Assembly: GCF_016863135.1 (NCBI RefSeq)
Contig: NZ_BOOH01000009.1
Location: forward strand, 1 to 64,000
Direction: 5' to 3'
Origin: Planobispora longispora
Lineage (GTDB): Bacteria; Actinomycetota; Actinomycetes; Streptosporangiales; Streptosporangiaceae
Length of the DNA: 64,000 nt
Program-made: the position numbers and the translations under genes
Part shown: one piece after another, positions 36,026 to 44,275 of the stretch
How positions within the stretch are numbered: position 1 is the stretch's first letter
Layout: every line of letters starts with the position of its first letter
The notes under the pieces: model-generated
Told to the model about the DNA's origin: nothing
The model's input: the letters and a program-made list of their open reading frames with translations, nothing else
Database searches by the model: none

Positions 36026-36259
36026 GTGGAAGCGGACCTGAGCGAGGCCGTCTGGCATCGGGCGGCTCCGAGTGACGACCGTGGGAGCTGCGTCGAGGTG
36101 GCCGTGGTGGACGACCTCCGTGAGGGCCACAAGGCGGGTCTCGGCTCCTTGTACGTGCTGCGCGACTCCAAGGACCCCGACGGTCCCAAGCTCTTCTTCA
36201 CTCAGGCCGAGTGGGACGCCTTCGTCGGTGGCGTGAGACTTGGCGAGTTCGACGTCTGA
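36026..36259 (+). CDS. DUF397-domain protein
   Basis: A 77-aa protein starting with GTG 36026. It shows the DUF397 pattern: AVWHRAAPSDDRGSCVEVA, then VLRDSKDPDGP and FTQAEWDAFVGGVRLGEFD. Such proteins usually follow an XRE-type regulator and act as its antagonist or partner; here no helix-turn-helix gene lies upstream, so it is an orphan. Confidence 0.85.
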   Translation: MEADLSEAVWHRAAPSDDRGSCVEVAVVDDLREGHKAGLGSLYVLRDSKDPDGPKLFFTQAEWDAFVGGVRLGEFDV

Positions 36260-36308
36260 CGTCGGCCGGGCGGATCCGCACCGGCCGCCCGGAGGCCCCG
36301 GCGCCTCC

Positions 36309-37160
36309 GTGCGCGGAATGATCTGGCCCCTCGCGCTGGCGGCGGTGCTGCTGTCCGCGTGCGGCGGCGGCCGTATGTCGGCGGGAGCGTTCGAGGACCG
36401 CGCCCGCGAGGTCGCGGAGCGCTGGCACGGCTCCGAGGCCGACCGCGCCTGGCGCACGGGCCTGGTGCCGCTGGAAGGGCTGGGCAGAGAGCCGCGGAAG
36501 ATGCCCGACCGGGTACGGGTGGCCGAGCACAACGGCGTGTGGAAGCTCGGTATCGAACTGCCCGGGGGGCCACCCGCCAGCGGGGAGGTGCGCTGGCCCG
36601 ACGGGTCCGCGCTGACGGTCCCGCTCATCTCGGCGGCGACGGCGTACGCGGAGGTGAGCAAGCCTCCCGACCTGGTCGAGGAGGAATGCCCGGCCGAGGG
36701 CTGCACCCCCCTCCGGCTCGTCGGCGCCGAGCTCGGCGAGCTGCCGCTGCGCACCAGCCGGGGGACGATCCAGGTGCCCGCCTGGCACTTCACCGCCGAG
36801 GGCGTCGAGGGAAGGTTCAGCCGCGTGGCGGTCGACCCGTCGGCGATCAGCCCGCGTCCCGTCGCGAGGAAGGGCGAGTTCGAGGAGGTGACCGCCTTCG
36901 AACCGGTCCCGGCCAGGCCCCGCGACCTCCTCCTGCACTACGGCCACGGCAGCTGCGACCGGATCCACGGCGTCCGCGCCTACGAGACGAGTGATGTGGT
37001 GGTGGTCGACGTGGACGAGGAGACCGGCGACGGGGGGTGCAACGCCATGCTCCGTCTCGCCCGGATCACCGTCACACTCGACGAGCCGCTCGGGAACCGG
37101 CTCCTGCTCGACTCCGGGACCGGCCTGCCGGTGCTGCGCCGATCCTGGCTGCCGCACTGA
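36309..37160 (+). CDS. lipoprotein of unknown function
   Basis: A 283-aa protein with the signal MRGMIWPLALAAVLLSAC and acylated Cys18. The mature part has four further Cys, two of them close together in EECPAEGC, so disulfides are possible. It has no recognisable catalytic motif. GTG 36309 was chosen to keep a basic residue before the hydrophobic core; ATG 36318 is the alternative. It converges on the UDP-glucose dehydrogenase gene. Confidence 0.72.
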   Translation: MRGMIWPLALAAVLLSACGGGRMSAGAFEDRAREVAERWHGSEADRAWRTGLVPLEGLGREPRKMPDRVRVAEHNGVWKLGIELPGGPPASGEVRWPDGSALTVPLISAATAYAEVSKPPDLVEEECPAEGCTPLRLVGAELGELPLRTSRGTIQVPAWHFTAEGVEGRFSRVAVDPSAISPRPVARKGEFEEVTAFEPVPARPRDLLLHYGHGSCDRIHGVRAYETSDVVVVDVDEETGDGGCNAMLRLARITVTLDEPLGNRLLLDSGTGLPVLRRSWLPH

Positions 37161-37176
37161 GCCGGCCCTCGTTGTC

Positions 37177-38496
37177 CTACGGGCGGCCGAGGGCGCGGTA
37201 GTGCCAGCCGGCGGCGCGCCAGGTCTCGGCGTCGAGGGCGTTGCGGCCGTCGACGATCTTCCGCTGGGCGACGACGGAGCCCAGCTCCTCGGGGTCGAGG
37301 TCGACGAACTCCTGCCACTCGGTCAGCAGCAGCACCACGTGGGCGTCACGCGCGGCCTCCATGGCGGAGGTGCCGTAGGAGAGCTCGGGGTGGGCGCGGC
37401 GGGCGTTGTCCAGCGCGATGGGGTCGTAGACGGTGACCCGCCCGCCCTGCGCCGCGATGCTCGTGGCCACATCCAGCGCGGGAGAGTCGCGGATGTCGTC
37501 GGAGTTGGGCTTGAAGGCGGCCCCCAGCACCGCCACCGTGCAGCCGTTGAAGGAGCCCCCGGTCAGCTCGCGGGCCAGGTCCACCATGCGGGCCCGGCGG
37601 CGCATGTTGATCGCGTCGACCTCGCGCAGGAACGTCAGCGCCTGGTCGGCGCCCAGCTCCCCGGCGCGGGCCATGAACGCCCGGATGTCCTTGGGCAGGC
37701 AGCCCCCGCCGAAGCCGAGGCCGGGGTTGAGGAAGCGCCCGCCGATGCGCTCGTCGTACGACAGCGCCTTCGACAGCTGCTTGACGTCGGCGTGCGCGGT
37801 CTCGCACACCTCGGCCATCGCGTTGATGAAGGAGATCTTCGTGGCCAGGAAGGCGTTGGCGGCGACCTTGACCAGTTCGGCGGTGGGGTAGTCGGTGACC
37901 ACCAGCGGCGTGCCGGCCTCCAGCATGGAGGCGTAGACCTCCCGCATGACCTTCTCGGCCTTCTCCGAGCGCACGCCCAGCACGATCCGGTCCGGGTTCA
38001 TGGTGTCGTCCACCGCGAAGCCCTCGCGCAGGAACTCGGGGTTCCAGGCCAGCTCGGAGGCCTCGCCGACGGGGGACAGGCGGGCCAGCTTGTCGGCCAG
38101 GCGGGCGGCGGTGCCGACCGGGACGGTGGACTTGCCCACCACCAGGCACTCGCGGTCCAGGTGCGGGGCCAGCGATTCGATCACCGCGTCGAGGTAGGAG
38201 ACGTCCGCGGCGTACTCGCCCTTCTTCTGCGGGGTGCCCACGCAGACGAAGTGCACCTCGCCGAAGGCGGCGGCCTCCCGGTAGGAGGTGGTGAAGCGCA
38301 GCCGGCCGTTGGCCAGGTTGCGGCGGAGGATCTCCTCCAGGCCCGGCTCGTGGATGGGCAGGTGCCCGGCCTGCAGGCTGGCGACCTTGTCGGCGTCGAC
38401 GTCCAGGCCGAGCACCTCGAAGCCCAGGTCGGCCATGCAGGCCGCATGCGTGGTGCCCAGGTACCCGGTCCCCAGCACAGTCAGGCGGTAGGCCAC
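37177..38496 (-). CDS. ugd: UDP-glucose 6-dehydrogenase
   Basis: A 439-aa NAD enzyme oxidising UDP-glucose to UDP-glucuronate. N-terminal Rossmann motif LGTGYLG at 8-14; conserved VGTPQKKGEYA; catalytic C266 in GFGGGCLPKD; C-terminal domain with AVLGAAFKPNSDD. GTG 38496 has AAAGGA 8 nt upstream. It supplies precursors for surface polysaccharides or glycosylated products. Confidence 0.95.
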   Translation of the reverse strand: MAYRLTVLGTGYLGTTHAACMADLGFEVLGLDVDADKVASLQAGHLPIHEPGLEEILRRNLANGRLRFTTSYREAAAFGEVHFVCVGTPQKKGEYAADVSYLDAVIESLAPHLDRECLVVGKSTVPVGTAARLADKLARLSPVGEASELAWNPEFLREGFAVDDTMNPDRIVLGVRSEKAEKVMREVYASMLEAGTPLVVTDYPTAELVKVAANAFLATKISFINAMAEVCETAHADVKQLSKALSYDERIGGRFLNPGLGFGGGCLPKDIRAFMARAGELGADQALTFLREVDAINMRRRARMVDLARELTGGSFNGCTVAVLGAAFKPNSDDIRDSPALDVATSIAAQGGRVTVYDPIALDNARRAHPELSYGTSAMEAARDAHVVLLLTEWQEFVDLDPEELGSVVAQRKIVDGRNALDAETWRAAGWHYRALGRP

Positions 38497-38840
38497 TGCG
38501 GATCCTTTCGGTTCTCCCCAATCCATCGCGGACAGGTTACCGGCATTCTTGACACTCTCTTTTAATACCCATGCCTCATGCCGCTGACAGGAAGGGTGCG
38601 GGCCGTCCTCCGCCCGGTGTCCGGAGGGGTTTCCCGTGACCTTCTCCGCGGCCGCCTGGAGCCGTACCGGGAGGGGGGAGGGTGCTCCACCCCGGCCGCA
38701 GCGCGCCGGGGGCGGCCGCGAGGACGGGGGACGCCCGGCCCTCCGGCCGTGACTTCCCCTGCCACCTGCGTAAACGGGGAGCGGCACATATCACACCCCT
38801 GAGCCGGTCCACAGTTTGTTGGACGTCCTACTATTTTCCT
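38497..38840. other. divergent promoter region, ugd and acyl-CoA dehydrogenase
   Basis: About 344 bp holding both promoters. On the minus strand TAACCT near 38535 could be a -10 for ugd; on the plus strand TACTAT near 38830 lies too close to the start to be certain. No coding feature or strong dyad is seen. Confidence 0.4.
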
Positions 38841-40004
38841 ATGAGCTTCCCTCTCTACGCGCTGCCCGAAGAGCACCAGATGCTCCGGGAGACCGTCCGC
38901 GCCCTCGCCGATGAGAAGATCGCCCCCCGGGCCGCCGAGGCCGACGAGACGGGGGAGTTCCCCTGGGACGTCTACAAGGCGCTCACCGCCGCCGACCTGC
39001 ACGCCGTGCACATCCCCGAGGAGTACGGCGGCGCCGGCGCCGACGCGCTCGCGACGGTGATCGTCATCGAGGAGGTGGCGCGGGCCTGCGCGTCGTCCTC
39101 GCTGATCCCGGCGGTCAACAAGCTCGGCACCGTGCCGCTGCTGCTGTCGGCGTCGGAGGAGCTCAAGCAGCAGTACCTCGCGCCGGTCGCGCGGGGCGAG
39201 GCGATGTTCTCCTACGCCCTGTCCGAGGCCGAGGCGGGCAGCGACGCCGCGTCGATGAAGACCCGCGCGGTGGCCGACGGCGACCACTACGTGCTCAACG
39301 GCGCGAAGATGTGGATCACCAACGCCGGGGTGTCGGAGTACTACACGGTGATGGCCGTGACCGAGCCCGGCGTCGGCGCCCGCGGCATCTCCGCGTTCGT
39401 CGTGGAGAAGTCCGACGAGGGCGTCAGCTTCGGCCCGAAGGAGAAGAAGCTCGGCATCAAGGGCTCCCCGACCCGCCAGGTCATCCTGGAGGACGTCCGC
39501 ATCCCGGCGTCGCGAATGATCGGCGAGCCCGGCACCGGTTTCAAGACCGCGCTGGCCACCCTGGACCACACCCGCATCACGATCGCCGCCCAGGCGCTCG
39601 GCATCGCCCAGGGCGCGCTGGACTACGCCGTCGGCTACGTCAAGGAGCGCAAGCAGTTCGGCAAGGCCATCGCCGAGTTCCAGGGCGTGCAGTTCATGAT
39701 CGCCGACATGGCGATGAAGCTCGAGGCCGCCCGCCAGCTCACCTACGCCGCCGCGGCCAAGTCCGAGCTGGCCGCCCACGGTGAGCCCCAGGCCGACCTG
39801 ACGTTCTTCTCCAGCGCCGCCAAGTGCGCCGCCTCCGACGCCGCCATGGAGATCACCACCGACGCGGTCCAGCTCCTCGGCGGGTACGGCTACACCAGCG
39901 AGTTCCCGGTCGAGCGCATGATGCGCGACGCCAAGATCACCCAGATCTACGAGGGCACCAACCAGATCCAGCGCATGGTGATGGCCCGCCAGCTCCTCAA
40001 ATAG
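38841..40004 (+). CDS. acyl-CoA dehydrogenase
   Basis: A 387-aa FAD enzyme of beta-oxidation type. Motifs: YALSEAEAGSD and KMWITNAG for FAD and substrate, QALGIAQGALDYA, RKQFGKAIAEFQ, QLLGGYGY, and catalytic base E371 in QIYEGTNQIQR. The position of the Glu fits the short/medium-chain group. A strong terminator follows, so it is monocistronic. Substrate chain length is not read from the sequence. Confidence 0.94.
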   Translation: MSFPLYALPEEHQMLRETVRALADEKIAPRAAEADETGEFPWDVYKALTAADLHAVHIPEEYGGAGADALATVIVIEEVARACASSSLIPAVNKLGTVPLLLSASEELKQQYLAPVARGEAMFSYALSEAEAGSDAASMKTRAVADGDHYVLNGAKMWITNAGVSEYYTVMAVTEPGVGARGISAFVVEKSDEGVSFGPKEKKLGIKGSPTRQVILEDVRIPASRMIGEPGTGFKTALATLDHTRITIAAQALGIAQGALDYAVGYVKERKQFGKAIAEFQGVQFMIADMAMKLEAARQLTYAAAAKSELAAHGEPQADLTFFSSAAKCAASDAAMEITTDAVQLLGGYGYTSEFPVERMMRDAKITQIYEGTNQIQRMVMARQLLK

Positions 40005-40036
40005 GTCCTGAGCAGGGAAGATTCTGTTATCACCGA

Positions 40037-40077
40037 GATCGTCCGGTGGCCCTCGCGGCCGCCGGACGATCTTTTTT
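40037..40077 (+). terminator. intrinsic terminator of the acyl-CoA dehydrogenase gene
   Basis: A 15-bp stem, GATCGTCCGG and GGCC arms with one mismatch, 5-nt loop, then six T. It cleanly separates the upstream housekeeping gene from the biosynthetic cluster. Confidence 0.93.
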
Positions 40078-40820
40078 ATGGCTCTGTCCGATCGAACGCC
40101 TCACCGGGATCAAGCCGACACCGCAACTGCCGGAGAAGTCCACCTGCCTGGGTGGCGTTGTGTCCGGGCCCCAGTCCCGGGAGATGCCCCGGCTACGGTG
40201 AACCGGACCCGCCGCCCGTGACCTCACAGGTCGACTCGTGAAACGCGACAGCTGAGCGCCCACCCTCGCTCGGAAGGCGTGTGACACTCCGGTTGGATAT
40301 CCGTTCCAGCGGATGACCTTGCAAGCAGTACGGCCCTTCCGCTGAAGCGGTGTCTCGGGTCGCCCCATGGCTTTAGCCCTCGGGCCTGACAACAGGTCTG
40401 GACGATCCTGGGCGAGCGTGGGGTGAGGGGCCCCGTAGGGCCGGCGGGCGGTGGGCTGTCGGGCTGTCCACGTGGTGCGATTCCGGCGGATAGGCGGGCG
40501 AAAGATCTTCGATAGCGGCTGATAGTAGCTTTGAGCCGGTCCGGAAGCTGACCGGTCGCCCTCCGGACCAGATGTCCGTAGCGATAACCCCCAAGGTCCG
40601 GCCCCGCGGATCCGGACCCGCGATCCCGTCCGCTCAGAGGTCCCTCGGCAGGCGCGGCGGCCCGGGAACGGCGCCGCCGGCCGCCCCACCCTCGATCCCC
40701 GACCACCCGGCCGGACGCGAACAAGCGGCAGGCCCGACGCGACGCCGTGCCACGTGACCACGCGGCACGCCGGTCGCCCGCACCTTCCACGGACAAGCCG
40801 ACAGAAATCTGAGGAAGCCG
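40078..40820. other. 743-bp non-coding region before the biosynthetic cluster
   Basis: No credible gene on either strand; long antisense frames are GC-frame shadows. The GC content drops in patches (40490-40530). At 40369-40378 GGCTTTAGCC forms a tiny hairpin followed by GGGCCTGAC, resembling the right end of IS200/IS605-like elements; the preceding 150 bp are rich in short dyads. It should hold the promoter of the N-hydroxylase operon. I see no iron box here. Confidence 0.4.
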
Positions 40821-42161
40821 ATGAAACACAGGGATGTGGAACTGCTCGCGATCGGTGCCGGGCCGGCGAACCTGGCTCTCGCCGTGGCGCTCGAAGAACT
40901 CGCACCCGCCAGGATGGCGGCCGACTCGCTGGTGATCGAGCAGGCCGACACCGTGGCGTGGCAGCCGGGGATGCTCCTGCCGGAGGCGCAGAGCCAGGTC
41001 TCCTTCCTCAAGGATCTCGTCACCCTGCGCAACCCGCGCAGCCGGTTCTCGTTCGTGAACTACCTGCACTCGGTGGGCCGGCTCAGCCAGTTCATCAACA
41101 TGGGGAGCCTCTGGCCGTACCGGGTCGAGATCTCCGACTACTTCAAGTGGGTCGCGGACTCCCTGTCCCGGGTGCGGCTCGAGTACTCCCGCCGCTGCAC
41201 GGCGGTCGAGCCGCTGCGGGACGCCGGGGGCACGCTCACAGGCTGGCTGACCCACCTGGCCGACGGCTCGACGATCGGCAGCCGCTACCTCGTCGTGGGG
41301 ATCGGCAGGGGGGCTTACGTCCCGGAGGAGTTCGCGGGCCTGCCGGAGCGGCGCGTCATCCACAGCACGAGGTACGTCCAGCGGATCGCCGAGCTGCCCA
41401 AGACGGTGCCGTACCGGGTGGTGGTGATCGGCAGCGGGCAGAGCGCGGCCGAGATGTTCGACGCCGTCCAGAGCGACCTGCCGGGCTGCCGGCCGACGAT
41501 GGTGATGCGGTCGATCGGCCTGAAGACGTACGAGAACAGCAAGTTCACCAACGAGCTGTACTACCCGAGCGCGGTGGACGACTTCTTCGGGGCGCGGCCC
41601 GAGGCGCGCCGGCAGATCCTCGAGGAGATGCACATCACCAACTACTCCGGCCTCAACCCGGAGACGCTGGAGAAGCTGTACAGCACGCTGTACCTCGACC
41701 GGCTGACCGGCAAGGGGCGGCTGCGGGTGGTCACGATGAACGATGTGACCTCGGCGCGCGAGGACGGCGACGAGGTCGTCCTGGAGCTGACCGACCGCAG
41801 GACGGGCGAGATCGAGGAGCTCCGCTGCGACCTGGTGCTGCTCGGCACGGGGTTCGAGCACTCGATGCCGTCGCTGGTGCGCGGCCTGGCCGACGCCCTC
41901 GGCCTGGAGCGGATCTCGGTGAACCGCACCTACCGGCTCGACGTCCCCGGTCCCGCCACCGCGGGCTGCTATCTGCAGGGCGTCAACGAGGCGACGCACG
42001 GCATCGCCGACTCGCTGCTGAGCATGCAGGCCGTGCGCGCCTGGGAGATCACCAACGACATCCTGGCCGGTCGCGCGGGCGGCGGATCCGACAGGCTCGC
42101 CGGCGAGCCGGTGGAGAGCACACCGGTGCCGGCCGCCGCCGTGCCCGTCTTCGCCGGCTGA
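40821..42161 (+). CDS. L-lysine/L-ornithine N-monooxygenase
   Basis: A 446-aa flavin N-hydroxylating monooxygenase (SidA/PvdA/IucD/Spb38 family). FAD motif AIGAGPANLAL at 10-20; the conserved QVSFLKDLVTLRNPRS and FSFVNYLH; NADPH motif VVIGSGQSAAE; C-terminal LLGTGFEHSMP. It hydroxylates the side-chain amine of lysine or ornithine; which one cannot be told by eye. GAGGAAG precedes the ATG. The gene is first of an operon with the cupin and MetRS-like genes (18-nt gap). That context favours N6-hydroxylysine for hydrazine formation over a siderophore: no NIS or NRPS synthetase and no iron box are present. Confidence 0.92.
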   Translation: MKHRDVELLAIGAGPANLALAVALEELAPARMAADSLVIEQADTVAWQPGMLLPEAQSQVSFLKDLVTLRNPRSRFSFVNYLHSVGRLSQFINMGSLWPYRVEISDYFKWVADSLSRVRLEYSRRCTAVEPLRDAGGTLTGWLTHLADGSTIGSRYLVVGIGRGAYVPEEFAGLPERRVIHSTRYVQRIAELPKTVPYRVVVIGSGQSAAEMFDAVQSDLPGCRPTMVMRSIGLKTYENSKFTNELYYPSAVDDFFGARPEARRQILEEMHITNYSGLNPETLEKLYSTLYLDRLTGKGRLRVVTMNDVTSAREDGDEVVLELTDRRTGEIEELRCDLVLLGTGFEHSMPSLVRGLADALGLERISVNRTYRLDVPGPATAGCYLQGVNEATHGIADSLLSMQAVRAWEITNDILAGRAGGGSDRLAGEPVESTPVPAAAVPVFAG

Positions 42162-42179
42162 GAGCGCGAAGGAGAGATC

Positions 42180-42590
42180 GTGGAAGTTCGCAGGCTGGAC
42201 CGGGACCGGCTGGGTCCCGCCAACAACCACTCCCAGCGGCTCATGCCGTGGGCCGCGCTCAACGCCCCCTTCGAGGGTGCGTGGTGCGTCGTCAAGCCGG
42301 GCACGGCGACCACCAGGCACGCCCACCACGAATACGAGATCTTCATCGCGGTCTCCGGTGAGGCCGTCCTCTCGTCCATGGGGGAGAGCAGCCCGTTCCG
42401 GCCCGGCGACGTGGTCCACTTCCCCCCGCACACGGATCACCAGGTGATCAACGAGGGTGACGAGGACTTCGAGATGTACGCCGTGTGGTGGGACGTCCCG
42501 ATGAGCCACCGCTTCACCGCGCGACACCAGATCGAGGACTCCGCCGCACGCGGCCACGACATGATCTTCGCCACACGGAACGAGGGCTGA
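42180..42590 (+). CDS. stand-alone cupin, putative hydrazine-synthase subunit
   Basis: A 136-aa single-domain cupin with a complete metal site. Motif 1 is G41-5x-H47-x-H49-3x-E53-6x-G60; motif 2 gives H87 and N91 after PGDVVHFPP. GTG 42180 has AAGGAG upstream. It lies between the N-hydroxylase and the MetRS-like gene, with 3 nt to the latter. In the s56-p1 pathway the hydrazine-forming enzyme Spb40 carries a zinc cupin fused to a MetRS-like domain, where the cupin catalyses the rearrangement to the N-N bond. I infer the same job here, as a separate subunit. Confidence 0.85.
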   Translation: MEVRRLDRDRLGPANNHSQRLMPWAALNAPFEGAWCVVKPGTATTRHAHHEYEIFIAVSGEAVLSSMGESSPFRPGDVVHFPPHTDHQVINEGDEDFEMYAVWWDVPMSHRFTARHQIEDSAARGHDMIFATRNEG

Positions 42591-42593
42591 CCT

Positions 42594-44219
42594 GTGAACG
42601 GACGCGACGCCGCCCGCCGGGCCATCATCATCGACACCCCGCCGACCTCCAACGGCGACCTGCACGTCGGGCACCTGGCGGGCCCGTTCATGGCGGCCGA
42701 CGTGTACGCGCGCTACCTGCGGTCGAACGGCCGTCCCGTGGTGTTCTCCAGCGGAACCGACGACAGCCAGACCTACGTGCTGGCCAGCGCCCGGCGCAAG
42801 GGGCTCACGCCGGAGGAGCTCAGCGGCAGGTCGTGGCACGAGATCCGGAGCACGCTCGCCGGCATGGGCGTCTCGCTCGACGGGTTCGCGCCGTACGACG
42901 ACCGCTACCGGGCCTCGGTGCTGACGTTCCTCACCGGGCTGCACCGGGCGGGCAAGTTCCGCGAGAGGACGGTCATGCTGCCGTACTCCGAGCGCCGGGG
43001 CGAGTACCTCGTCGAGGGCCTGGTCTGCGGTTACTGCCCGATCTGCCTGGTGGAGAGCCGGGGTGGGCTGTGCGAGACCTGCGGTCACCAGAACAACTTC
43101 GACGAGCTGATCGAGCCGCGTTCCACCGTCGACCCCGACGACGTGGTGACGCACCGCGAGGCCCGCATCCTGGTGCTGCCGATGGAGGAGTACCGCGAGC
43201 GGCTCACCGCGTACTACCGCGAGCGCGAGCCGCGGCTGCGGCCGCACACGATGCAGCTCGTGCGCGAGGTGCTGGCCCGGCCGCTGCCCGACTTCCCGAT
43301 CACCTACCCCATCGGCTGGGGCATCCCCGCGCCGTTCCCGGAGACGCCCGGGCAGCGGATCAACGCCTGGGCCGAGGGCATGCCCGCCGTCATGTACACC
43401 ACGGCGTACGCCGCCGAGCAGCTCGGCGAGCGGCACGCCGCCGACGACGAGCTGTGGCGCGCCGAGCACGACCCGGAGATCGTCTACTTCATCGGGTTCG
43501 ACAACGTCTACTTCTGGGGATTCACCCACATCGCCGCGCTGATGGCGCACGAGGGCAGGTACGCGCTGCCGGACACTTTCATCTCCAACGAGTTCTACGA
43601 GCTGGAGAACGCCAAGTTCTCCACCAGCCTCGGCCACGTGCTCTACACCAAGGACCTGCTGAAGGAGGTGCCGAGGGACCTCGTGCGCTTCTACCTCGCG
43701 ATCAGCTGTCCCGAACACCAGCAGACCAACTTCAGCCGCGAGGCGCTGGTCAAGGTGGCCGGCGACCGCCTGGTGCGGCCGTGGAACCGGCTGGCCGGGC
43801 TGCTGGGCAAGGCCGTGGCCGACTCGGGCGCCGACGGCGCGTCCCTGCCGGTGTCCGACGCGGGACGGCGGCGCGCCGAGGCCGTGATCGCCCGGTTCCG
43901 CGCCTGCTACGAGCTGTCCGGCTACAGCCTCACGCGGGCCGCCAACCTGATCGTCGGGCAGCTCGACCGGATGGTCCGCGAGGCGCGGCTCGTCCACGAG
44001 GACGCGGGCGCCGACCGGGCCAGGCTCGGCGATCTCTTCCTGGACGTGCGCGTCCTGGTGGCCTGCGCCTCGCCGATCCTGATCGACCTGGCGCGGGCCG
44101 CGGGCGAGGCGGGCGGGTTCACGTGCGGCCTGGACGCCGGCGGGTTCCGTCCCGGGCGGATCGCACCCTTCGCCCTGCCCCTGCTGGAGACCCCGGCGGG
44201 CGCGGCGGACGCACGCTGA
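42594..44219 (+). CDS. methionyl-tRNA-synthetase-like amino-acid-activating enzyme
   Basis: A 541-aa class I MetRS homologue. HIGH motif is HVGH at 24-27; the KMSKS motif is KFSTS at 341-345; a zinc knuckle has C145, C148, C160 and C163; GFDNVYFWG corresponds to the MetRS active-site strand. A helical C-terminal domain is present but no EMAP-type tRNA-binding extension. Housekeeping MetRS would not sit between a cupin and an oxygenase. In the related pathway such a protein adenylates glycine (or another amino acid) and esterifies the N-hydroxylamine of hydroxylysine. GTG 42594 follows the cupin stop by 3 nt, so the two are tightly coupled. Confidence 0.88.
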   Translation: MNGRDAARRAIIIDTPPTSNGDLHVGHLAGPFMAADVYARYLRSNGRPVVFSSGTDDSQTYVLASARRKGLTPEELSGRSWHEIRSTLAGMGVSLDGFAPYDDRYRASVLTFLTGLHRAGKFRERTVMLPYSERRGEYLVEGLVCGYCPICLVESRGGLCETCGHQNNFDELIEPRSTVDPDDVVTHREARILVLPMEEYRERLTAYYREREPRLRPHTMQLVREVLARPLPDFPITYPIGWGIPAPFPETPGQRINAWAEGMPAVMYTTAYAAEQLGERHAADDELWRAEHDPEIVYFIGFDNVYFWGFTHIAALMAHEGRYALPDTFISNEFYELENAKFSTSLGHVLYTKDLLKEVPRDLVRFYLAISCPEHQQTNFSREALVKVAGDRLVRPWNRLAGLLGKAVADSGADGASLPVSDAGRRRAEAVIARFRACYELSGYSLTRAANLIVGQLDRMVREARLVHEDAGADRARLGDLFLDVRVLVACASPILIDLARAAGEAGGFTCGLDAGGFRPGRIAPFALPLLETPAGAADAR

Positions 44220-44275
44220 CCCACGTTCGATCCCTCAGTGAATGTGCCTTCAGTGAATGTGGATGGTGGAACACA

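Noticed and set aside
35826-36041. A 71-codon gene just before the DUF397 gene, as its regulator partner
   Set aside because: It has no helix-turn-helix pattern, unlikely composition and no ribosome site.
40224-43997. A very long minus-strand open frame opposite the N-hydroxylase, cupin and MetRS-like genes
   Set aside because: It is an antisense shadow caused by high GC at third codon positions. Its translation is low-complexity and the plus-strand genes have clear families and motifs.
42594-44219. Housekeeping methionyl-tRNA synthetase
   Set aside because: It lies inside a biosynthetic operon, overlaps functionally with a cupin and N-hydroxylase, has KFSTS in place of KMSKS, and lacks a tRNA-binding extension.
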